The notes beneath the pieces were generated by a model that saw nothing but the letters and a program-made list of their open reading frames with translations, ran no database searches and had not been told where the DNA came from. This document shows positions 50,705-59,162 of a stretch of DNA of 64,000 nt, piece by piece. The stretch's first letter is position 1; each line of letters begins with the position of its first letter. The translations under genes were made by a program, and so were the position numbers. This DNA comes from Heterodera schachtii (lineage: Eukaryota; Nematoda; Chromadorea; Rhabditida; Heteroderidae), in NCBI GenBank assembly GCA_023374025.1, contig SIJG01000052.1:914791-978790 (forward strand). The letters are read 5' to 3'.

Positions 50705-51460
50705 CCCCCTTTTTTTCGCATTTTCGCACATTTTGGCTTTTCGCATTTCGCTTTTTTCATTTCGCATTTTTCAGTTTCGCATTTCGCTTTTATTTTTCAA
50801 TTTGGCCCATCCCTGGTACGGACAGTTGTTTATTTGCAAATAAAATCAATATTTTATGGGCAAAAAATTCTGAAAAAATTCAAATAAATTAACTTTTTAA
50901 GCTGATCAAAAGTCTTTTACACCAACTTGATCAGATCACTTCTTCATTGTGATCTATAAAGTCAAAAATGGCTTGAAAAATTCCTAAGGGGTTTGAAATT
51001 TTTTTTTGAAAATTTGAGTAAGCCCATTGGAAAGAAAGGTGACAGAATGGTAATAGTAAAGATGGTTGTCCCCATTTTTAGAGAAAATTTTTTTTTTGTT
51101 TTTCCAAGGGTTTTCGGGGTCGCTGATCACGAATCCGGCATCCATTTTGACTAATTCCAAACCACCGAAATTTTGAATTAGGTTTTCGTTTAAAATTGGT
51201 ACAGTAGTGGCACTTACAGTAGGGAAAACCGTTGAAGAAATGAAGCCTTTGTCGATGCTTCAAATGAGTCGGGAACACTAAAATATTTAATTTATCAAAT
51301 TTAAAATGTCTGATTTTTCAACTTTCGTCTTACACATTTCCCAATTCATTTTTGGCTGTTGATTGAACAATTTCCAGCGCTACAATTCGAAATGCCAAGG
51401 CATCAAAATCATATAAATGGGCCAAAACGGGTTATGAAATCACTGGCAATTATTATTTTT
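50705..51460. other. Intergenic stretch
   Basis: No supportable gene. 50712-50800 is an array of TTTCGCATTT words. 51111-51165 is a copy of the dispersed core (GGGTCGCTGATCACGAATCC ...). Confidence 0.6.
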
Positions 51461-52416
51461 GGGTGAACTGTAGTGAACGCCCCGTGAAAAAAAGGGTCAA
51501 ATGATATACCGATCGATTCGTCTCAAGGAGCTAAGCATGGAAAAGTATATCGCGAGTTGCGGAAATGCCAAAAAACCGGTTTTTGAACCGGTTCAAAACT
51601 CGAAAAATTGAGAGATTTCGCACTATAACTTTTTTTTATAAACGATCGAATCCTGACAAATTTGGTACCATTTGAAAGCTCTTGACGAGCTTAATCTAAA
51701 AATCAGGAAATAAAGTCGAACCGAGGCCATCTGAGCACTGGGAAAACTGAGTCTCAGTGAAAATGGACACTTCAGTACCGAAAAATAATAAACGGAAAAT
51801 AACAATTTAAAAGCAAAATTTCGCAAAAGGGAGCATGCGAAGACGGAGCAAGTAGTGGGGCGAGACGGAGGGCGGAGGAAAAAGTCTGACGAGCGCCACA
51901 GGCGGTTGACTGCGGGGGCCCGAAGGGCCCCCGCCAATCAGTCAACCGCCTGCGGATCACGCGCGGACTTCTTCCGTACCCCGTAGTCTCGCCCCACCTA
52001 CTGGCCGCCGTAGTCGAGTGTGCGGCGGTTTTTTAGCGCAATACTCGATATTCAAGGCTAAACGATTTTCGTGCATTATATAAGAAGAAAACTTTCTTTG
52101 GTACTGAAGTGTCTATTTTCACTGGGACTCAGTTGTCCCAGTGCCTAGATGGCATCGGTTTGAATTTATACCTTGTTTTTTAGACTTAACTGATCAAGGG
52201 CTTTCGAATGATACCAAATTTGTCCGAATTTGACCGTTTTAAATGGTCAAGGGTCCCCCTTTTCACTCAATTTTTCGAGTTTTAAACCGGTTCAAAAACC
52301 GGTTTTTTGGCATTTCCGCAACTCGAGACATATTTTTCCGTGCTTAGCTCCTCGAGACGAATCGATTGTATATCATTTGACCCCTTTTTTCACGGGGCGT
52401 TCACTACAGTTTATCC
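51461..52416. mobile_element. 956-bp palindromic hAT-like element (8-bp TSD)
   Basis: Flanking octamers 51453-51460 and 52417-52424 are both TTATTTTT. Left end GGGTGAACTGTAGTGAACGC, right end (complement) GGATAAACTGTAGTGAACGC. The arms stay complementary for over 300 bp each, through AACCGGTTTTTTGGCATTTC and ACTTCAGTACC / GGTACTGAAGT blocks. The centre (about 51898-51952) is a strong GC-rich hairpin: CAGGCGGTTGACTG, then CGGGGGCCCGAAGGGCCCCCG, then CAGTCAACCGCCTG. Open frames on the - strand here derive from the palindrome and no transposase is present. Confidence 0.9.
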
Positions 52417-52806
52417 TTATTTTTTACCCTTCCGATGAATGCATTTATTTGGACTTTTCCTCCAAACCTTTTGCCGGCTTTCGAATTTCCAAAATATGCG
52501 CCCGAATGGTAATTTATTTCTTAAAATTTAATTAATCTCCCTTCAACGATATCAATTTGCAAAATTACAAAAAGAGAAGCGAGAAGCATTTTTGGACTTG
52601 ATAATGTTTTAAATTAGAAAACAATGATGCTAGATCGTTTAGTAAAACTACCAAATGGGCATTTCTTAAAAGTGCTTTCCCATCTCATTTCAAAAATGCA
52701 AGAAAATTTTTTAAGAATTTCTAAGAGAAACATAGATTTTTAAAGAACATTTTCTAGATTTGCTTATTCATCAAGTAAAAATTTAAAGAAAATTTTTTTT
52801 TTTAAT
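52417..52806. other. Intergenic stretch
   Basis: AT-rich, with no gene or clear repeat. It ends at the target site of LTR element 2. Confidence 0.6.
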
Positions 52807-52811
52807 AAATG

Positions 52812-53100
52812 TGTTCGGTCCTTCAATAACCGAAGCTCAAATGAATTCCAATAATAAAACAAATATTTATTGGAGAACACAAATAAATAATATATTGATT
52901 GGAGATGTTGAAAGGTCGGAGGACAACAATAATGAACATGCAAAAGGGACGGAGGAAACAAATGGCTGGGGGGAAGTAGTGTCTGACATTAACAATAATA
53001 AGCAGACACAATAAAATAGAGGAATGACAAAAGGGAGAGAAAAAGACAAATTAAATAAATTTAAATAAATAAATGTCACGGTCGGGTCAGTACCCGAACA
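52812..53100 (-). repeat. 3' LTR of element 2
   Basis: 289 bp with TGTTCGG...CCGAACA ends, so the outermost bases are themselves an inverted repeat. It matches 57364-57651 apart from one G. Confidence 0.95.
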
Positions 53101-53111
53101 CCTCCCCTTTT
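53101..53111 (-). promoter_or_regulatory. Polypurine tract of element 2
   Basis: On the - strand AAAAGGGGAGG directly precedes the 3' LTR. It resembles the tract of element 1. Confidence 0.85.
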
Positions 53112-53122
53112 AATTCGACTGA

Positions 53123-54673
53123 TCATCCGGGCGAATAGCGTGCCGGCATCCGACGGTCGCGCACTGGGTAGCGGCGTTCGCGTGGACTTGGCACCCGGTT
53201 GAGCTGATCACGTCGATTGCCATCATCTCCATTTGCTGGTGGCTGTTCCTCGTCCTCATGTTCTGTGTCCGATTCAGGCCTATTCCTTAGATCCTGATCG
53301 ACAATTTCAAAATTCGCCGGTGGCAATGGCAGATTGAAAGTCTCGTTCAAAATGTTTAGAGACTCTTCTAAATTTTCCAAATTTCGGCGTTCCCTGAGTT
53401 GGTTCGCATGATAGCGATTGATTGATCCGTCCGGGAATTTGACAGAATAAATTACGCCTTTGCAATCGCAAATTATTCCCGCCCTCCAATTCTGGGAGAG
53501 GCGGTGGCGCGCGTAAACGGTGTCTTTCAGCTGGAAAATTCGTTGCTTCGTGCCAAATCGTCGATTGAAGTGCCGTTCCATTTCCGCGTCTCTTTCCGAT
53601 GGTTGCGAAAGCGGCGGCTTCAGCAAATCCAAAGTGGTGCGTGGTTTGCGACCAAGGAGCATTTCCGCCAGGGATTTGATGTTTGGGAGCGAATCATTTG
53701 GTGTGGTCCGATAAGTGACCAGGAATGTTTCAATGATATCCTTTCCTGGGACTCCCTCCCCTTTTAATTTGCGAAATGCCCTCTTAAAGGTATCCACAAA
53801 ACGCTCCACTTGTCCATCAGACATTGGGTTATATGGTGCTGAAAATAAGTGTGAAATTCCGTTTGCCGATGTAAATTTAGCAAAATCGTTGCTGGCAAAC
53901 TGCGTGCCATTATCTGACACCAAAATTTCAGGAATTCCGTGTCGAGTAAAAAGATAACGCAATTTATCGACGGTGGCGGCAGTTGACTTTGTTGGCATTT
54001 CAAAGACCTCAGGGTACTTTGAAAATGCATCGACAACGATTAAAAATTCTTTACCGTAAAATGGGCCGGCATAGTCGACATGGATTCGTTGCCATGGACG
54101 TTCTGCCTTTGGCCACGAGTGCAAATCTGTCTTGACAGGTGCCTTGGCAGCAGCTTGGCACGGTTGGCATTTTTGGACAAATTCTTCAATTTGAGAGTCC
54201 AACATCGGCCAATAGACATATTGTCGGGCCAACTGCTTCATCCGCTTGATGCCTGGATGGCCTTTGTGCAGCTGCTCCATTATTTTCTTTTGGCAGACTT
54301 TCGGAATCACAATTCTGTCGCCGTACATTAGGCATCCTTTAAGAATAGACAAATCGTCTTTTCTTCGGCTGAGCAGTTGGACAATCTCCGTTTCCTGCTT
54401 CAGCAAATCATTGTTCGGCCAATTTGATCTGACGAATTGGATTGCCTTCTGAATTGATCCGTCATTTTTCGATGCTGTTGCCAAATCGGCAAATTTGATA
54501 GGCAACTTCTCCAAATTCAAATTGAAAATGGATGTCAGATCAGTTTCAACGTCCAAAGCAGCGATCACTTTTTCCTCTTCGCATTCCATTCCTTTTGCGA
54601 TGAGTCGTGAGAGCGCGTCTGCATTTCCAAAATCATTGGTTCGGACGTATTCGATTGTGAAATCATAGGCCAA
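53123..54673 (-). pseudogene. RNase H tail and integrase of element 2
   Basis: A 516-codon frame. It begins at the RNase H end (AYDFTIEYVRTNDFGNADALSRL). Integrase follows with zinc region HKGHPGIKRMKQLARQ ... CQPC, the DDE residues in HVDYAGPF, VSDNGTQF and GQVERFVDTFKRAF, then FQLKDTVYARH and INRYHANQLRERR. Integrase itself looks intact. A small frame break at about 54665-54672 separates it from the upstream RNase H frame: SLII and AYDF would be nearly contiguous but lie in different frames. Unlike element 1 the C-terminus is acidic, then arginine-rich. Confidence 0.92.
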
Positions 54674-55355
54674 TAATTAATGACCATCTCAGCAGCCGAT
54701 TTGCGCTGCATTGTTTGACTCCCTTTTTACTGCCAAAAATACTTAGCAAGGGTTTGTGGTCTGTTTGTAACGTAAAATGTCTTCCATAGATCATTTTATG
54801 AAACTTTTTGACTGCAAAAATCAGTGCCAATGCTTCCTTTTCAATCTGGGAGTAATTTTTCTCCGCTGGTGAAAGAGATTTTGAAGCATGGGCGATGGCC
54901 TTGACTGATCCGTCCGAAAATTTGTGCGAAATTACCGCACCGATGCCGTAATCAGAGGCATCTGCCGCGACAACGATCTCCAATTTAGGGTCGTAATGTG
55001 TCAGCAGCAAATCCGATGACAAAATTTCTTTCAATTTTGTGAATGCCCTGTGACATTTTTCGTTCCAATCCCACTCCTTCTCCTTTTTAAGCATGTCGTC
55101 CAGTGGCGTTCTCAAGAAACGCATATTTTTGACGTACTGTTGATAGTGATTTATCATGCCAAGGAAAGAACGGAGAGATGAAATGTCTTTGGGCGGTGGC
55201 ATCTCAATGATCGCATGTATTTTACATGGATCAGGACGGCGGCCATTTTTGTCCACTATTTGACCAAGATATTTTATTTGCTCTCGGAAAAATGAACCTT
55301 TTTCAATTTTCACACGAAATCCATAAGTTTGGATTCGGTCAAACACTTCCTTCAA
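54663..55355 (-). pseudogene. RT connection and RNase H fragment of element 2
   Basis: Starts mid-RT without an authentic ATG (the first codon is TTG) at LKEVFDRIQTYGFRV. It includes IKYLGQIVDKNGRRPDP and MPPPKDISSLRSFLGMINHY, precisely the block missing from element 1. RNase H motifs VVAADASDYGIGA, YSQIEKEALALIFAV and LQTDHKPLLSIFG follow. The frame ends at the break near 54665. Confidence 0.9.
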
Positions 55356-56173
55356 GTGTTGTCTTCGTCCAACTCAATTTGGAGGTATGCATCCCTCAAA
55401 TCAATTTGGGAGAACATTTTTCCGCCATTCAGTGTTGGCGCGGCCCAGTCCAAATGGTCGACTTTGCTGATGACACCTAAATTTTCCAAACGGGCCAATT
55501 CGCGTTCGACCACGTCCATCGAATTGTATGGTACGGGCCTCGCCTTTCGATAAATTGGCCGTGCGTCATCGTTCAGTGACAGATGCGCTTTTTCTTTTGT
55601 GCAATGGCCTATCCCGTCTTTGATCACTTCGGGAAAGGCATTTTTCAGGGCCTGAATTTTGGCCTCCGTTCCGGTGACTTGCTTTGTGCCGATTGGAATT
55701 ATTTTCTTCTCTTCGGCACTCCCGGATTTGCACATTTTTACTGCTGAAATTCCAATTTTCTGCTTCAATTCGTCCAACAGTCCGAATTTGTCCATCGCAT
55801 CTCGACTCAGCAGGTTCAATGCGCCACGTTTGGCCACATAAAATTCATCTTCGAAAGTCACACCATTGAACTCGAAAGTTCCGTTTCCCTTTCCAATGAA
55901 ATGGATTTTGGTTCCATCAAAGGTCTTTCCGATTTCTTCTGTCTTGTTGATCGGTGGTCGACCAACATTGGCGTGTGTGCCTTCGTCAATGACAATAATG
56001 TCTGAACCCGTGTCGAGATTGAAGTGGACGGGCTTTTTGTTAAACCGAATTTCGGTTTTCAGCAGCGGCAATGGATTGGTGGTTTTGGCTACCATTCCAA
56101 TTTTCAAATGTCCAACACGTTTGTTGTTCCACTTTTTAGCTTTTTGCTTCCGCCATTCATGAAATGCGGCCAT
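55352..56173 (-). pseudogene. Protease and N-terminal RT of element 2, YLDD region deleted
   Basis: The aspartic protease motif is FNLDTGSD. RT starts with ARPIYRKARPVPYNSMDVV and HLDWAAPT. The sequence then jumps directly to LNGGKMFSQIDLRDAYLQ, lacking about 40 residues present in element 1 (through VKKKNGKTRVCIDFS). After ELDEDN it ends, and the next frame resumes at the LKEVF block. The intervening part containing LPFGVKSAP and catalytic YLDD is absent. Two independent deletions therefore disable RT. The overlap with Gag at 56104-56173 is in the -1 frame. Confidence 0.92.
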
Positions 56174-57048
56174 TGTTTTTCAATGTGACCGTCAAATTTG
56201 CACTTTGGGCATTTAGCCGTTTTGTGCCAGCATTCGTCAGGCCGATGCTGTTCTCCTCCACATCTCCAGCACTTTGTATTGTTCGGCATTTTCGGCTTTG
56301 GTTTTGCCTGACTTCGTTTGTCCGCATAATTGGTCGGCTTCCCTTTTTGGCGGACGACATTCAGATATTTTGATGACGTAGGGACTTCAATTGCCCGTGC
56401 CTCGGCAAAGGTGGACTGAAAATTGATCAGGTCCTCAACCACTGCGTCATAGGTCACATTGTCGCCATCAGTGGCCAATCTTGCCAAAATTCTTTGACGA
56501 AGAGTCGCATCATTGTGCGCCTTCAATGCCGTCAACAACATTAGGCAATTGAATTGTTCTTTCTTCAATTCATCAAATCTGAAATCCGCGAGAAGCCTTT
56601 TATGTCGATTTATAAATGGGCGAAATTCTTCTCCTTCCGCTCTCGCCGCTTTTAAGCATTCATATCTGTCAATGAAGACAGACTGCGGTTTTGAAAAGAG
56701 CTTTTCCAGCTTTGAAAGCGTTGAGGCGAAGTTGAAATCAGTAACTGCCGCTGGGAGTACCGATCGATTGTACTCACTGAATGCTGACTCACTCAGCTTG
56801 TTCATCAAACATTTAACCTTGATGTCATCCGGAGCATTCGGCGCGGCGCAGTCCAGCGCGAATTTGAAACGGCTTAGCCATTCATTGATGCGACCTTTGT
56901 CGTCACTCGGCTCGAAAATGGAGACATCAGGTAAAGATGGCACTGTGTTTTGAACAGCCTGTGGTGCAGCAGCAGCATTTGTCTGATTTGCCAATAATTG
57001 GACGATTTGCTGTAGAATCTCTTCCATTGTTGGTGGATTCGCCGGCAT
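56104..57048 (-). CDS. Gag of element 2
   Basis: A 314-codon frame starting 315 nt after the 5' LTR. The N-terminal half is a Ty3/gypsy Gag capsid-like region (FEPSDDKGRINEWLSRF, with a helical middle). Two zinc knuckles follow: CWRCGGEQHRPDEC is a complete CCHC. The second, CPKCKFDGHIEKQW, has Trp in place of its last Cys at the point where the frame diverges from protease. An A5 run (TTGAAAAACAATGG) at this junction could allow -1 slippage, or the Trp and the frame break may be one mutation. Confidence 0.88.
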   Translation of the reverse strand: MPANPPTMEEILQQIVQLLANQTNAAAAPQAVQNTVPSLPDVSIFEPSDDKGRINEWLSRFKFALDCAAPNAPDDIKVKCLMNKLSESAFSEYNRSVLPAAVTDFNFASTLSKLEKLFSKPQSVFIDRYECLKAARAEGEEFRPFINRHKRLLADFRFDELKKEQFNCLMLLTALKAHNDATLRQRILARLATDGDNVTYDAVVEDLINFQSTFAEARAIEVPTSSKYLNVVRQKGKPTNYADKRSQAKPKPKMPNNTKCWRCGGEQHRPDECWHKTAKCPKCKFDGHIEKQWPHFMNGGSKKLKSGTTNVLDI

Positions 57049-57085
57049 TTTTGAATTATTTAAAATTCAAAATCCACAAAATTCC

Positions 57086-57190
57086 TTGAATTGACCACTC
57101 CTGGTGGTTCCTCACACCTCCTGGGTGATTTGGACAAAATTCGTTGAAATTGACCACGCCTGGTGGTTCCTTACACCTCCTGGGTGATTA
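57086..57190 (-). repeat. Tandem 59-bp leader repeat of element 2
   Basis: Two copies of a 59-bp unit containing ATCACCCAGGAGGTGT(A/G)AGGAA and CCACCAGG-GTGGTCAA (- strand). The ATCACC...GGTGTAAG block matches the leader repeat of element 1 despite different LTRs and PBS. Confidence 0.75.
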
Positions 57191-57345
57191 GGATTTGTAT
57201 TGCCGGATTAGCAATTCGGAAACTGTCCGCAATTGCTTTTTATTTGACGATTGGAAAGCAGCACAGAGCTGACTTTCTTGCCGAATTTTAGAATATTCAC
57301 TTCTGGTGAAATATTCTTGAAGAATGTTCGCTTTTCTTCAGTTGT

Positions 57346-57362
57346 GTTCACGGGCGTCGCCA
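57346..57362 (-). promoter_or_regulatory. Primer-binding site of element 2
   Basis: TGGCGACGCCCGTGAAC starts one base after the 5' LTR on the - strand, as expected for a tRNA-primed element. It differs from the site of element 1. Confidence 0.75.
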
Positions 57363-57363
57363 A

Positions 57364-57651
57364 TGTTCGGTCCTTCAATAACCGAAGCTCAAATGAATTC
57401 CAATAATAAAACAAATATTTATTGGAGAACACAAATAAATAATATATTGATTGGAGATGTTGAAAGGTCGGAGGACAACAATAATGAACATGCAAAAGGG
57501 ACGGAGGAAACAAATGGCTGGGGGAAGTAGTGTCTGACATTAACAATAATAAGCAGACACAATAAAATAGAGGAATGACAAAAGGGAGAGAAAAAGACAA
57601 ATTAAATAAATTTAAATAAATAAATGTCACGGTCGGGTCAGTACCCGAACA
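57364..57651 (-). repeat. 5' LTR of element 2
   Basis: 288 bp, reading TGTTCGGGTACTGACCCGAC at its start on the - strand. Target duplication AAATG follows at 57652-57656. Confidence 0.95.
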
Positions 57652-57656
57652 AAATG

Positions 57657-58596
57657 TTAGGTTTTTGAAAATTTAAAAATATTTTTCATACAAAGAAAAG
57701 AATTTTCAGTTTCTTTTAAAACTTATTTTTTCAAAATTTTTTAAAAGTTTTTAAAATATTCTCTAAGTTTCTTTAAATATTTTGCAATTCATAAAAATTT
57801 TCTTGAATTTTTTTGAAATGAGGGGAGAGCGGGGTAAGAAACAGCCATGTTGGCAATTTTACGAAACGGCCCAGCAGCACGGAAAATAAGAAATTTTTTT
57901 TGTAGAATGGAAAAAGCTAACCAAATTAAAGAGCGATGATTCAATTTAAAATTCATTTTCATTTTCTGACTTTTTGATCGTTCCCAATGTTAAATCAGCT
58001 GACCATTTTTACACAAACAGAAAAGCAATGAATAATTGCTTTAATTAAAATAATATTAAAATGAAATAATGGGGATGGATGGATTTTGTTGCGAATGATT
58101 TGTCTAACAATAAGACATTTCCAATGAAATGTGTGAAAATTTATAAACCGGAACGCAAAAAAAAGGGGGGAAGAATTTCTCAAAAAGATCTGATTATTTT
58201 TATACAGACAAATGACAACGAATCAAAATACTTTTCTTTGAATTCACTCCATTCTTCGAAATTCAAGTGAATAATAAATGCTAATTGAATATGGCTATAA
58301 AATTATCTTAAAATTTAAGAAATAAATGCGATTTTCCGTGTGTAATTCGAATATTCATTTTATAATAAATTAAGGGCAGGTAGATTTAACAATAAGGTCT
58401 CTCTAGGATTGGTCCTATGCTAATTCAGCAGCACTAATTATTAGCGTTTATTTGTGCTGAATAGGCCTGCCTTCTTGAGATTGGTTGACCATTTTAATTG
58501 GCATTTGCTTGGCCCAATCTGTGACCCTAATTTATGATTTTATTTTTATCGCAATTTTTACAAAAAAATACTGTTAATGATTCGATTTTTCATTAC
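57657..58596. other. Intergenic stretch downstream of the receptor gene
   Basis: No confident gene. A 63-codon + frame at 58079-58270 is unrecognised. 58420-58490 contains a short hairpin (ATTCAGCAGCAC ... GTGCTGAAT). Confidence 0.55.
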
Positions 58597-58604
58597 GTTA
58601 TCAC

Positions 58605-59158
58605 TAGAGCCCGGATTTTTCAGCATTTGCTGAAATTTTTTGCTAACTTGGGGCGTGCTAATAAGCATGAAAACGTATTTCTAATTTGGTTTGAGGCTTC
58701 TATGTTCAATTTTTTCATGCTGATTTTTGCTTAAATTGGTATTTTCATGCTTAATGCTGATTGTGAGCATGTAATTTTTGTGTTGAATTGACATTTTTTG
58801 TAAAATATTGATTAAAACACCGTCTACCAGCAATAAAAACGAGATATACACCCCTAAGAATCGACCTAAAATTTTTCAAAAATACCCACCTAAGAAATCG
58901 AAAATTTTCTCGTAAAATCATTCCCAAAAACTTTCTTTCTAGACGAAATTTTTGATTTAAAAATTTTTATTTTTGCTAAGAAAATACTAAAATGTCAGTG
59001 CGAAAAGAAAAATTGAGAATTTATTGTGAACTGATAAAAATTTTTGCTTAAGAACCACCAAATTTTAATGCTTTTTTCGGTTTTTGTACTTATTTAGCCA
59101 TTTTCATGCTTATTTTGTGCTTAATTAGCATTTTTTTTGATGCTGAAATCCGGGCTAA
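58605..59158. mobile_element. hAT-like MITE at the stop codon of the receptor gene
   Basis: A 554-bp element. Left end TAGAGCCCGGATTTTTCAGC, right end (complement) TTAGCCCGGATTTCAGCAT. The target duplication GTTATCAC is exact at 58597-58604 and 59159-59166. The interior has many GCTTA, CATGCT and TGCTGA words. On the - strand the duplication reads GTGATAAC and includes the receptor TGA stop, so the stop codon survives and the element forms the new 3' flank. Confidence 0.88.
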
Positions 59159-59162
59159 GTTA

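Larger units (their letters stand above)
52812..57651 (-). mobile_element. Ty3/gypsy LTR retrotransposon, element 2 (RT-deleted)
   Basis: A 4840-bp element on the - strand. LTRs 52812-53100 (289 bp) and 57364-57651 (288 bp) differ only by one G in a G run. Target duplication AAATG is present at 52807-52811 and 57652-57656. The order Gag, protease, RT, RNase H, integrase is Ty3/gypsy type, related to but distinct from element 1 (different LTRs and PBS, diverged proteins). The RT has two internal deletions including the YLDD box, and there are further frame breaks. Very young insertion, non-functional Pol. Confidence 0.96.

Noticed and set aside
58079..58270. 63-codon + frame with near-normal composition
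   Set aside because: No recognised domain, an overlapping opposite-strand frame of equal length, and no splice or promoter context.
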